DNA of 64,000 nt from Pandoraea bronchicola (GCF_902459805.1 NZ_CABPST010000015.1:62001-126000), one strand, 5' to 3'. Shown: positions 28,901 through 35,439, counted from the stretch's first letter. Translations and numbers: made by a program. Notes: generated by a model from the sequence alone, not told the origin.

Positions 28901-31900
28901 GCGGGGATCGTATCCCCGGCGAAGTAGTAGAGGTCCTGGTTATTGAGGTCCTTCGACTTGAAAATGAGCCCCGTCGGCACGACCCAATCCCTCAGGGTCG
29001 CGCCGGTCGGCAACGCTGACATCGAGATGTCGGCCAGGATCGGCGTGTCGTAGACCATCGTCGTGTGCTTTTCGACGAGATCCATCGGCAGCGGTGTCCC
29101 CGCGGGGATAGTCAGCGTCTGGGCGAGCTTCACCGACACGGGGGCCGGCGTGCCTGCCGCGAGCGTACCGCCCGCTACACCGGCGCTATTACCGATCAGA
29201 ATGCTGTCGGGGGTGGAGAGCGTCAACGTGCCGCCGCCATTTACGCCGTAGGCCACCACGGTGCCGTCGAAGGTCAGCGTGCCGACGCTCTTGCCAACGA
29301 TGCTATCTCCCGCGATCAGCGTCACGTTACCGCCCGTGCCGCCCTTCGTCTTACCGCCCGCGAGAATCGCACCGCCCGAGGACACATCGATCACACTGCC
29401 GCTGCCGATGGTCAGGTCGCCAGTCGAATCGAATGTGACGCTGCCGCCATTGAGATAGGCGACCTGCGACGTGGTATCCGGGTCGAGCGCGGCATTCACC
29501 CAGACGCCACGTGTGCTGATGCGGTAACCGGGCGCGAGCGTCAGGTGCACGGCGCCGTCAGCCGGGACAAGTGCCGTTGCGTACTGATCGCCGGCCTTGA
29601 GGAACTGGTTGGAGATGTTGACCGTGCCGCCCGGTGCGAAGAGGTTCGCCATCACGTCGACGGCGGGCGCCGACAGCGCCAGACGTCCACCATTGTCGAG
29701 CTGAAGATCGGAGCGCACGCCAATGGTACCGGCCGTCACCAGATCGATCTCGCCGAAGCGAGTCTGATTCAATCGTGAGGCATCGAGCCACACCGTGTTC
29801 TTGCGGGTATCCGCGAGCGTGTCGCCCACACTCATCCCGTTGGTGATGTCGTTGATGTCGCCGATCACGACATCCGTCGCGAACGCGTTCGTGCGCCCCA
29901 GCCCCATGTACTGACCGAGTGTCAGCGACGCAGCACGCGCAACGGCGAACTGGCTGAGTGTGTAGCCGTCGGTGAGCCCGGACGGACGTGCCTGCGTCTG
30001 CACCGGGCCGGTGTAGACGTTGGCGACGACGTCGCCCTCGAGCACGGCCGTCGGCGCCGAGATCGACAGACGGCCCGCGTCGCGCCCGACCGTGTAGCCG
30101 TTCTGCAGTACGCGCGTGGACGCGATGAGCGGGCTGGCGTACGACTCGGTCAGGTTCTTGCCCCAACGCTCGTGTTCCACCTCGAAGCCGCTGTAGACAC
30201 CGGTGTAGATCAGGTTCGATGGCGCGGTGTTGACGTTGTAGAGCTGACCGTCTACCCCCTTGAGCCACGTCTGATTCAGATAGCCGGTCTGCACGTTGAG
30301 AGAGCCGCCCGACAGGTTGATGAGCGCCCCCTTCTGCGTCACCACCTCGTTGCCGCCAATGGTCACGGTGCCGCCCTGCGCGGCCCACTCCCCAATGCCG
30401 TGCGTCTGATTGGCCAGATAGCCGCCGACTTCCAGCAGACCGCCGGGGGTGTACCAGCGCTCGTTCGCATAGCCCCCGACGGACGCCGGGACGTACACCA
30501 GTCGCCGGCGATCGATGTAGACGTTTGCATTGTTCAGTGCCGCGTTATCGCGGTTGCCCGGTGCGTCGCGCTGCTCGTTGCCTTGCACGTTGATTTTGAC
30601 GTTGTTGCTGTCCATCGACAGCGAGACGCCGACCGCGCCGGAAACATCCAGTTGCGCCCCGTTTGCCACGAAACTGCGACCCGTGGCGCTCACCGCCAGT
30701 TGACCGCCGGTGGCGAGCGTGAGCGAATTGCCCTGAAACTCGATATTGCCGCCGCTCACGATCTCGACGCGCGATTGATCGCGTCGGTCGGAGAGTATCG
30801 ACAAGTTGTCGAACAGTCCTGCTGCGCTCTGACGCCGGATAAGATCCTGAGCCGCAGAGTCCTGCATCAACGCGGTGCGTTGACTGTCGAGCGCCGTCGC
30901 TCCGTTGTCGCTGATGAGCACCGACGTGAGCGCGCCACTGCCCAGCGTCACCTTGCCCAGCGTGTCGCTTGCCGAGTTCAGCAGGTGAATCGTGCCACGC
31001 GTGTTGACCGTCGTCGTCGACACCGCCGTGCCCAGCTGCTGCACGTCGCGGCCCGCCAGCGTGATGTCGCCTTCGGAAGACATCAGCAAGCCGCTGCTCA
31101 CTACCTTGCCTGCCGTACTCTGTGCCACGAACTGCGGCGAAATCTCGCTGCCTCGGGTCGTCGACGGCGTGTTCGCATCCGTGCCCACGCCCTTGCGTAT
31201 CACGAAGCTGTCGCCCGCGGCCAACGCCACCTGCCCTTGCGGCGTGACGATCGTGCCGGCGTTGCTCACTTGATTGCCGAGCAGCAACACGTAGCCGCCG
31301 CCTTGCGTCACCGACGTCGGCGTGCGGGTCGTGATATTCGCCCCCGCCTGCACTTCGACCTTGCCCAGCGCATCCGTGAACGTCGGCGTCGTGCCGTTTG
31401 CGCCATAGATTCCACCTGTCTGAAACTGCGCGTCGCTCATGCGAGCCGCCGCGACCACCAGGTTGCGCGTATCGACCTGACTCGTGCCGCCGAAGATCAC
31501 ACCGTTGCGGTTCAGGATCAGGACGGTGCCGTCACCGTGAATCTGCCCCTGAATCTGGCTCGGACGCGCCTGAGGATCGTTCACGCGATTGAGCACCGAC
31601 CAGTCGCTTTGCTGCGCGAAGTTGACCGACGTCTTGCGCCCGACGTTGAACGTCTCCCAGTTCAGGATTGCCTTGTTAGTGGTTTGCTGAACAGTGACGT
31701 TGGTCGTGCCATTGGTGCTCGTTTGCGTTGGCGCCTGCGCGTTGATCCAGCCTTTGGTCAGGCTATTCGTGTCGACCTTCAGGCCGCCTTCGGTCAGACC
31801 GTCAGGGATCGTTGCATCGCCGTTTGCCGCAGCCGCTCGCGCATTGGCCTGTGCGGCCTGCATCGCCGCAATGTTCTGTGCGGCCGAGCCCAGATTCGCA

Positions 31901-32202
31901 ATCGAGCGCTGCAACTGTGCGTTCGCCTGTTGCTGCTGCGCCGACGGGTCCGTGAGCGACGTGACCGGCATGCCGTTGGGCAAGCGTCCCGTCTGCGACG
32001 CTGTAGCCTGTGCAGCACCTCGTGCGGCGAACCATGCGTTGCTGAAGGCTTGCTGGGCGTGTGCGGCCCCCATGGTGCTGAGAAGCAACGTGATCGCCTG
32101 TGCGACGGGTGCCACCCTGCGCGGACGGCGTGCGCGTTCTTTGCCGTTTCTGCAACCGCTGCTTCGCATTGCCGTTGCCCCTTCGCGTCCACGCGTGCTC
32201 AT
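19960..32202 (-). CDS. Giant filamentous-haemagglutinin-family exoprotein (DUF3739 type)
   Basis: This 4080-residue surface or secreted protein is probably a beta-helical adhesin. The ATG at 32202 has GAGG 8 nt before it. An extended basic signal region ends in 'MGAAHA' at residue 49. A TPS/haemagglutination-activity domain follows (about 165-255) with 'NKAILNWETFNVG' and NRNGVIFGG (231-239), a variant of the NPNGI motif. The long middle is Gly/Ala/Thr/Asn-rich beta-repeat sequence. Residues about 3700-3960 match the DUF3739 type ('GDIQMLNPGGRTLVGVEG', 'TPPKRVYDDTGNVTLSP'). There is no C-terminal autotransporter barrel, so a two-partner TpsB transporter is expected but none is encoded nearby. 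The gene is last in the STN-sigma-FecR operon and has its own ECF-type promoter-like element upstream. Confidence 0.93.
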   Translation of the reverse strand: MSTRGREGATAMRSSGCRNGKERARRPRRVAPVAQAITLLLSTMGAAHAQQAFSNAWFAARGAAQATASQTGRLPNGMPVTSLTDPSAQQQQANAQLQRSIANLGSAAQNIAAMQAAQANARAAAANGDATIPDGLTEGGLKVDTNSLTKGWINAQAPTQTSTNGTTNVTVQQTTNKAILNWETFNVGRKTSVNFAQQSDWSVLNRVNDPQARPSQIQGQIHGDGTVLILNRNGVIFGGTSQVDTRNLVVAAARMSDAQFQTGGIYGANGTTPTFTDALGKVEVQAGANITTRTPTSVTQGGGYVLLLGNQVSNAGTIVTPQGQVALAAGDSFVIRKGVGTDANTPSTTRGSEISPQFVAQSTAGKVVSSGLLMSSEGDITLAGRDVQQLGTAVSTTTVNTRGTIHLLNSASDTLGKVTLGSGALTSVLISDNGATALDSQRTALMQDSAAQDLIRRQSAAGLFDNLSILSDRRDQSRVEIVSGGNIEFQGNSLTLATGGQLAVSATGRSFVANGAQLDVSGAVGVSLSMDSNNVKINVQGNEQRDAPGNRDNAALNNANVYIDRRRLVYVPASVGGYANERWYTPGGLLEVGGYLANQTHGIGEWAAQGGTVTIGGNEVVTQKGALINLSGGSLNVQTGYLNQTWLKGVDGQLYNVNTAPSNLIYTGVYSGFEVEHERWGKNLTESYASPLIASTRVLQNGYTVGRDAGRLSISAPTAVLEGDVVANVYTGPVQTQARPSGLTDGYTLSQFAVARAASLTLGQYMGLGRTNAFATDVVIGDINDITNGMSVGDTLADTRKNTVWLDASRLNQTRFGEIDLVTAGTIGVRSDLQLDNGGRLALSAPAVDVMANLFAPGGTVNISNQFLKAGDQYATALVPADGAVHLTLAPGYRISTRGVWVNAALDPDTTSQVAYLNGGSVTFDSTGDLTIGSGSVIDVSSGGAILAGGKTKGGTGGNVTLIAGDSIVGKSVGTLTFDGTVVAYGVNGGGTLTLSTPDSILIGNSAGVAGGTLAAGTPAPVSVKLAQTLTIPAGTPLPMDLVEKHTTMVYDTPILADISMSALPTGATLRDWVVPTGLIFKSKDLNNQDLYYFAGDTIPAGTVLSGWGGTGTFAKGTVVPSNVFPNGIPVNPYQFVFTAGSVVSVPKTYDVGAILPAGTSLAQTIAVTPVPTFNTGTSGSGSSLFNAGFANYDINGGHGVRVDNGVALAPVMPVYRFTADSMKAVTGSDPSKAMALWTPPLFAENPQTDTILQRAGASIALRSLIKDEQGNPTGGTVAIAPGASITVDPGQSITLDGFGQITVDGALNARAGKINLIGDADGTFDTSRNFDENGVVRGTSLWLGPNAKLDVSGLGYTALDTNGRTYGTVFDGGTINLSGGTSFVVIRPGAELNADGASVPVDTATVAGQPANASGRMSRVSNGGAIAVSSFAGSYLDGNLHAFSGGAGASGGDLSVSMLTPFYPDQAGLIPSSVLVPSTLTVTQSRQEAPDLSGPGAPVAALPLGRTSVSADMVKGGGFSSLSLTSGDYMMFKGDVSLALDKSLKLNANAYTSGEPLVAGDDPAAKATGNTVRLAAPYVLLSGTRVAPPDGVRSGSIANPGASGRPTTATFEIDANLIDVQGPVVFSSYSGYYDSVNYVNVDTSSPGFRNTRLVSQGDTRFLPTPSMQQGTTLITSWDMDLEAAQVYPTTGAVANIVAGQQRNSDFAGTLTLGRTTAVTPDAPLSVFGMLFLSAPNIRQGGVLRAPFGKLLIGPTTAALQGASVYTKDIEFLPGSLTSVSMDGMTVPYGGTVDGVTYTYNGTALAPLIGNGIGLTYTAGGSGISVEGLTMRVDSGAVLDLSGGGAIAGAGFVAGRGGSVNVLNTPLVNANPTMKLSKASDKVYAIVPGYTSDYAPIAAENGAGDPAVGQRVTIGDGVPGLPAGTYTLLPSNYALLPGAYRVEIGGTGQNLPALATAAGNGTYLVSGYTSIANTSARSQLPSTVLVTPGTAVRKYSQYNEQSYADFMTAQVRQFGGLASMLPRDGKGLGFTFDVPYAPDPMPSTSVLSFNGKALFQPAAGGVAGQVAVLNIGEITTGDVTPGFNGLSVNAASLNAIGAPRLSINGTVGPINGVFVFQTSPQANDLYVRDGVTLSAGEIYLVGNNLNIGNGVTLTTIGRGPATFDTASTGMLFSPGTASVLALSNGDIQFLGSSQSAGSINIGAGSGLYAEGTLAFATNGASYIDDSARFGARNIALAVGTLNVGDAAQVAAAGNPAGVVFDQSVLNTLLQGDPTHGAPALQRLTLSTANSINLFGSNGLDTRGTGVNLVLNASAIYGVGAAGDQAVVAADRITWNGVQGVGAPAIAAGGPGSGNGSLQFIAKEIDLGHVETLDTSNVTRTIYGFNDINFAASDRIVSAGRGALYVYQAPSTQAGDVFGQSGTGGNLTLTTPLLTGAAKSIMNYTAGGTLSVVAPAGAAPATATTTVAGAEIDLSGNNVNLGSTVLLPSGKLAVDAANDIVLDGTSRIDLSGQPTGIQTATAYGFGGTASFRSAQGNLRQLAGSVVDVSAKQADAGTVSFDAAKGTLSLGGSLLGKADDGFTSGAFGATAGTFADFGGLNASLTQGGFFASRSFDQKLGDLVVGDGVKAHNIGISADGGTLTVNGTVDASGAAPGTIRLSGGNGLTLGSSAVLDAHGTILQVDSYGVPIEAKNRGHVELTAAGGTLTLAPGATIDMSTPGAKHYGDIILNAMRTAETSGDIAIDAAGPLTIRGADSVALNGVWTYTLPSGSVVTQSTLDGYDAASTAFINTATGNGALTARTAGLAAYGNVYHLRPGVQIASLGDLATSGDIDLAKYRYGPGADRDPSSATYGAGEPMALVMRAGGNLRVDGSISDGFTGTAAGAPVFSAVTPTTFSTDTAHFAKQGPILWKLLPSNVMEVSDAAGWVVPTLNTGGALPAPFRPMSADGTTYASGTVIPYGTKLTKLYVPVGAETSAANSLQLQTDPGSPAASATSARAAMLAPGVRSASLRLVAGADLTGADQRTLLPVAALGGSGNLTLSDSVYDPSQTGTFFSVLRTGTGGLDLLAGGSFSEATPYGVYTAGTQAAPILAADGHNPYNLPGMATGNLIQAWYTEHGGDLLLQAQQDVTGNIQMMNNPLRYVNSNLVGNWLNRQGGGGATTDPTAWSINFGSLAKTDAYTTGLQLIGFQGIGTLGGGNLTVTAGRDAGVTSVMEGGLVSTGLDLAVASTGRVLADGSLVQTGGGDLTLKVGGMLNGAPPIAAAGFARDYYGSLSALRGNTSVNAGSVGSIAVETRGVNWTTYDPRASDPNAIKLTSRTKGPTVLTGDGIANVTARGDLVLGGAGDAGMSILTDIAGGYYTNASGAVTKSGFTKFSLWTPSTALNLLSAGGDVAPLSGASDSDKQNAQGFYPGSLSVASLNGDIRFGDGSIELTPSPIGQLRVLSAGSIYGGGLSISMSGADYASLATPAHPFFSSINGFNPTALTNATISAGIRVNSASPLAFGEDYPSGNLHAQDAAPAQIYAGIDIDDLQIGTSVIRNRTSSSGFVPDHGIWYVAAKPFEVIAGRDIVGTGTVPSTFLNQSASDVSLMQAGRDIIYQSASVVGPGLLQVQAGRDVYQGYYGQLQSIGDVTHLANTNGGAGVSVLAGVGTNGPDYTRFARLYFDPANQLASGAPLADSGKVVHAYGDELVAWLKSRFGYDGKVSDALAYFLALPQTQQGVFVRQVYFKELLLGGREYNDASSPRYGSYLRGREAIATLFPTNDAQGNPVTYNGAITLFSSVTGSTTVNGKPVPVTTDATVRTNFGGDIQMLNPGGRTLVGVEGVTPGATAGVVTQGDGNIQFYSRDSILLGLSRVMTTFGGSIQAWSAQGDINAGRGAKTTVLYTPPKRVYDDTGNVTLSPSVPSSGAGIATLAPLPEVPAGDVDLVAPLGTIDAGEAGVRVSGNVNFAALAVVNAANVQVQGKSTGLPVIAAVNVGALTNASATAAQAASAAQDAMARERVAQRQNAASIFSVRMLSTGGGANDGAGGSEAPAGSRVQGTLGYDRSSLLQLVGTGNHLDPRQLARLTDEERRALNTH

Positions 32203-32317
32203 GCCCGAATCCTCGCTGATAGTTGATCGTTCCCGGCAAATTCGCCAGTGGCGAGCCCGTTGCCGGAAACATGCACCTCGCCGGTTTTGGCGTTGTGCTG
32301 GCTTCCCGAGTCGCTAA

Positions 32318-32354
32318 GACGAATGGGCAGTTCGGAAACCCTCAACTATTTTTC
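32318..32354 (-). promoter_or_regulatory. Candidate ECF-sigma promoter of the giant exoprotein gene
   Basis: On the minus strand, GAAAAATAGTTGAGGG (32354-32339), 15 nt, then TTCGTC (32323-32318). The same 16-mer, gap and hexamer occur upstream of fecR. TTGAGGG and CGTC would be the -35 and -10, separated by 17 nt. CGTC is a -10 seen with FecI/PvdS-like ECF factors. The leader would be about 110 nt. Confidence 0.7.
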
Positions 32355-32446
32355 CGATCATCGATACCTGCGAAATGCCACCGTTCAATCGATCAGCACT
32401 CCGCAATACACGAAGCCGGATTGCAGCACTTGCGCACGCGAGACCG

Positions 32447-33442
32447 TCAGCTCAGAATCAGCAGACCTCCCGGCAAGGACCTGGCATTCAGATCGAATGT
32501 GCTCTCCAGTTGCGACAATGCCGCGTCGAGTGAAGCGATGCGAAAGCGGCCCGTCACACGCTGATTCCGGGCCGCGTCATTCACGAGAACGACGCGCCCC
32601 GAACGATAGCGATTGATCTCGGCGACAACATCGACAAGGCGAATCTGGTCGAACACCAGTTCACCACGACGCCATGCGGCCACGGCATGCGCGTTCACGT
32701 TGCCGACATCGCTTAGCACATGGTCGTTGTAGGCCACCTGCTGGCGGGCCTGCAGGGAACGTTTGCCGGATGGATGCGAGACCTGGACCGAGCCATCGAT
32801 GCACGTGACGCAGGCTTTGCCATCGAGATAACGCACTTCGAAGCGTCCGCCGTGCGCGCGGGCGCTGCCCACGCCAGCAGACACCGTGAACGCCTGAGCC
32901 TCGCCCCCGAGATCGACAGCGGCCTCGCCGGAGAGCAGCGTCATGCTCACGGTCCTGCCGTTCTTCACGCTTTGCCGGATGCTGGTCTGCGTGTTGAGGG
33001 TGACGACAGTCTGTGCCGCCAGCGTCAGCGTGCGTTGCTCGCCGACGGCCGTGCGCTCGTCGGCGCCCCATGCGTCCGGCATGGTGCGCCGGAGCACATC
33101 CGGATAGAAACCAGCGACGGCTGCCGCCGCGCCCACCGTCAGTGCGCCACCGATGAACGCCCGGCGTCCGGCCGAGCGATACCGCCCCGCTGGACGGACC
33201 GGCGCCGGCATCGAATCCGGATGCCGTGCGACATACTGGGCGCTTGCCGTGTGCAACGTCGCCCAGCGGCGCTTCACCTCGTTGAACGCGAGCGTGTGAT
33301 CGGCGCTCGTGTCGAGCCAGCGCCGAAAGGCGTGCGCATCGACTTCGGTCACGTCACCGGAATCCAGCAGCCGCAACCAGACGCGCGCCTGCCGTTGCAG
33401 GTCGTCCGAAGAGGAAGCCGGATAAGTGTCGCGTGTATTCAT
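32447..33442 (-). CDS. FecR-family anti-sigma/sigma-regulator
   Basis: This 331-residue inner-membrane regulator probably controls the adjacent ECF sigma factor. An N-terminal DUF4880-type cytoplasmic domain ('LQRQARVWLRLLDSGDVTEVDAHAFRRWLD' in parts, about 13-60) precedes one hydrophobic segment 'RRAFIGGALTVGAAAAVAGF' (about 90-110), a periplasmic FecR domain ('GEQRTLTLAAQTVVTLNTQTS'), and a C-terminal STN-like region ('FDQIRLVDVVAEINRYRSGRV'). The ATG at 33442 (MNTRDTYPAS) gives a normal start; the 39 codons upstream overlap the promoter element. It lies 117 nt after the sigma gene and 244 nt before the exoprotein gene, and a promoter-like element precedes it. Confidence 0.9.
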   Translation of the reverse strand: MNTRDTYPASSSDDLQRQARVWLRLLDSGDVTEVDAHAFRRWLDTSADHTLAFNEVKRRWATLHTASAQYVARHPDSMPAPVRPAGRYRSAGRRAFIGGALTVGAAAAVAGFYPDVLRRTMPDAWGADERTAVGEQRTLTLAAQTVVTLNTQTSIRQSVKNGRTVSMTLLSGEAAVDLGGEAQAFTVSAGVGSARAHGGRFEVRYLDGKACVTCIDGSVQVSHPSGKRSLQARQQVAYNDHVLSDVGNVNAHAVAAWRRGELVFDQIRLVDVVAEINRYRSGRVVLVNDAARNQRVTGRFRIASLDAALSQLESTFDLNARSLPGGLLILS

Positions 33443-33531
33443 TGCATCAAAATGGGAACCCTGCCAAAGGCAGGCAATCAAGCGGTATCGATATCGCGGA
33501 ACCGCGCATCTTCGGATGCCGCCAGTGCATG

Positions 33532-33568
33532 GACGAACGGCATCGCACAAATCCCTCAACTATTTTTC
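33532..33568 (-). promoter_or_regulatory. Candidate ECF-sigma promoter of fecR
   Basis: On the minus strand, GAAAAATAGTTGAGGG (33568-33553), 15 nt, TTCGTC (33537-33532). The 16-mer and the downstream hexamer are identical to those upstream of the exoprotein gene, and the intervening 15 nt differ. The element overlaps the sigma factor's stop codon, with the start expected about 85 nt before the fecR ATG. Confidence 0.7.
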
Positions 33569-34072
33569 GACTTTCAGTTTCTCATCCAGATAATCGTGCG
33601 CACGGCGCAACTCGTTCTCGACAACGCGCAGCGACACCCCCAAGCGCTCCGCCACGGCTTTTTGAGGCAACCCTTCCCATCTGACCAGCAGCAGTACTTG
33701 ACGGCGCCGCTCAGGCATGCGCTCCATCAAATGCAGGACGGCTTCGAGTTCGGAGCGGTCTTCCGCAACGCGCGCCGGGCCTGGCGCCGTGTCGGACAGA
33801 TGAATCAACGCATCCACCTCGTCGAATGAGAGCGAGCGACTATGCTTGCGCTGCGCATCGAGCGCGATGTTGACGGCCACTCGCACCAGATAGCTGCCCG
33901 GGCTCTGCACCGCCTCGGCCGCTCCCCGTTCCTGCGTTTGCAACTTGACCCAGGCGTCGTGCAAGGCGTCGCCCGCCAGATCGCTATTGCCGAGCAGGCG
34001 CGTGAGACGGCGCTTCAGGTTGTGGTAGTGCCGGGTGAGGTACTCGGGCAGTGGTCCGACGTTCTCCGTCAT
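33560..34072 (-). CDS. ECF sigma-70 factor (FecI-like)
   Basis: This 170-residue protein contains only sigma regions 2 and 4, as in ECF factors. Region 2 is at about 10-75 ('NLKRRLTRLLGNSDLAGDALHDAWVKLQ' in parts), region 4 at about 112-165 ('MPERRRQVLLLVRWEGLPQKAVAERLGVSLRVVENELRRA' in parts). The ATG at 34072 shares its A with the TGA stop of the upstream STN-domain gene (TGATG), so the two are translationally coupled. The pairing with FecR marks it as FecI-like, but no TonB-dependent receptor is encoded here. Its likely targets are the two repeated promoter-like elements upstream of fecR and the exoprotein gene. Confidence 0.92.
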   Translation of the reverse strand: MTENVGPLPEYLTRHYHNLKRRLTRLLGNSDLAGDALHDAWVKLQTQERGAAEAVQSPGSYLVRVAVNIALDAQRKHSRSLSFDEVDALIHLSDTAPGPARVAEDRSELEAVLHLMERMPERRRQVLLLVRWEGLPQKAVAERLGVSLRVVENELRRAHDYLDEKLKVEK

Positions 34073-34845
34073 CAATGACCATCCTTGCCCGGCGACCGGC
34101 ACACGGCAGACGTATCGGGGCGGCGCGGGTCGCGTGGCAGCAACACCATCGTCAGCGGTTGAGCCAGATCCCGGGGCGGCGCGCCGTCGACGTGAACACT
34201 CGCCAGCACACGCAGCACGGCCGCGTCACGGCGCCGCTCACCGGTCGATGTCAGTAGACGCGCCTGGCGCAGAGCGCCGGTCGCGTCGATCTCGAAACGC
34301 AGCAGCGTTCGGTATTGGCCCGGCCGGGTGAGCGCATCGGCACAAAGGGCAGCCCAGACACCTGCCTGTACACGGCCGGCGTAGACACTGGCGGGTGCGT
34401 CGTCGCCCGGCGGTAGCGGGCCGGTTGTCGAGGCTTTGAGCACGAACGCTTCGGCGGGACCCGAGCGTGCTTGCTGGAGGACGAGCCCCGTACCGGCCAG
34501 CAGGCGCTCCAGCGCGGTGTCGGCCGGGAAGTCGCCGCGCACGGGCGACGAGGTGAGGCCGGCCACCTGAGCACTGCTAAAGAGAGCGGGACGGCCGGAG
34601 ATCATGGCGTAACGTTGCAAAGCATCGGCCAGTGGCTGCGCAGGGATATCGAAGAAAAACGACTTGGGCTCGGCACCGGGCCCCGGCGTCTGTTGCGCGG
34701 GTATCGCTGGCACCGTGGGCCGTGCGGACTCGCCGTCAGAACCGGCGAGGGCATCGGCTGGCGTACCTCGTGCGGGCGACACCCCCGCGCTTAGCACCAG
34801 TACTAGCACCCCATATCGGCTCAAACCAAGCAAGTACAGACGCAA
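34072..34845 (-). CDS. Periplasmic STN domain + TonB-C-like domain protein (TTG start)
   Basis: This 257-residue exported protein is built as signal peptide (MRLYLLGLSRYGVLVLVLSA, 1-27), STN domain (about 63-139, 'FDIPAQPLADALQRYAMISGRPALF', in parts, and 'ALERLLAGTGLVLQQ') and a C-terminal part (about 155-238) reading 'GQYRTLLRFEIDATGALRQARLLTSTGERRRDAAVLRVL' (in parts), which follows the TonB/TolA C-terminal pattern. The TTG at 34845 is chosen because GGGAG sits 8 nt upstream and it gives a clean signal peptide. A GTG at 34929 would bury that signal behind 28 residues. STN domains normally sit at the front of TonB-dependent transducers or secretins. Here one is detached and coupled to the sigma factor by a 1-nt overlap, so it may be the periplasmic signal partner of FecR. 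Confidence 0.75.
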   Translation of the reverse strand: MRLYLLGLSRYGVLVLVLSAGVSPARGTPADALAGSDGESARPTVPAIPAQQTPGPGAEPKSFFFDIPAQPLADALQRYAMISGRPALFSSAQVAGLTSSPVRGDFPADTALERLLAGTGLVLQQARSGPAEAFVLKASTTGPLPPGDDAPASVYAGRVQAGVWAALCADALTRPGQYRTLLRFEIDATGALRQARLLTSTGERRRDAAVLRVLASVHVDGAPPRDLAQPLTMVLLPRDPRRPDTSAVCRSPGKDGH

Positions 34846-35196
34846 GATGCATGCTCCCGGCTTCCGAAATGACAGCGCGTCAGGCCAGCCGCCGGCTTCG
34901 GCGCGCACCCCACGGCATGCGCCAGTCACCTATGCAGCACGCAACTCTGGAAAGTACGGATGATGACATCGGCGTGCGACAATTTTGTTACAGCGTGCGA
35001 CCGCCTTTCGGGGGAGGTCTGCGGCGGAGGCAGCACATATGCACTCGCGCCGACGATTGCGCGGTGAACTCCCCGGTTCAGGCGGGGATCGGCACGGCAA
35101 TTACGAACGATTCCAGGCCGGCACGCTGCGCTTGCCTCAACGGTTCTAACCTGGCATTGCGTCGCAACCAGCGACACTACGACGTAAAGTCGTGGA

Positions 35197-35255
35197 GGCT
35201 GATGACACCTCTGGTGACCATCAGCCTGAAGCCCGCCATGTGCGGGCTTTTTCTA
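35197..35255 (+). terminator. Orphan double stem-loop with T-tract (possible 3' end of a small RNA)
   Basis: GGCTGATG (35197-35204) pairs with CATCAGCC (35219-35226), with CACC/GGTG inside it. A second stem AGCCCGC/GCGGGCT (35230-35236/35242-35248) is followed by TTTTT. This is a good plus-strand rho-independent terminator, but no plus-strand gene ends before it within 20 kb. It could close an unannotated small RNA. Confidence 0.55.
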
Positions 35256-35400
35256 TCGTTCAGGATGAACGATGCGCCGCTTGGCAGGCGCCAAAGCAAC
35301 GGGTGGCGGGAGAGGGTGTACTTACGCACACTTATCACTTGAGTTCACCGCGGGACAATTTCTCAACGTTGATGCATCAAGGTGTACAGCGAGAACTCAA

Positions 35401-35439
35401 AGGACGGCCTGTTGCAGATCTTCTGCAATCAGCCGTCCT
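35401..35439 (-). terminator. Stem-loop downstream of the aldehyde dehydrogenase gene
   Basis: AGGACGGC (35401-35408) pairs with GCCGTCCT (35432-35439), with TTGCAG/CTGCAA inside. It lies 35 nt past the minus-strand gene. The minus-strand T content after the stem is modest (TTTGAGTT), so it is a weak or factor-assisted terminator. Confidence 0.45.

Noticed and set aside
19960-32202. Possible CRISPR-like or direct DNA repeats within the exoprotein gene
   Set aside because: The repetition is at protein level (Gly/Ala/Thr beta-repeats) with no regularly spaced identical DNA units visible.
30172-32226. 684-codon open frame on the plus strand opposite the start of the giant exoprotein
   Set aside because: Antisense frames stay open in high-GC DNA; it is Arg/His-rich with no known domains and lies fully over a well-supported gene.
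34632-35342. 236-codon plus-strand frame across the STN gene and the following gap
   Set aside because: Its first half is antisense to the STN gene and its second half looks like random sequence; the terminator at 35230-35255 lies inside it, not after it.
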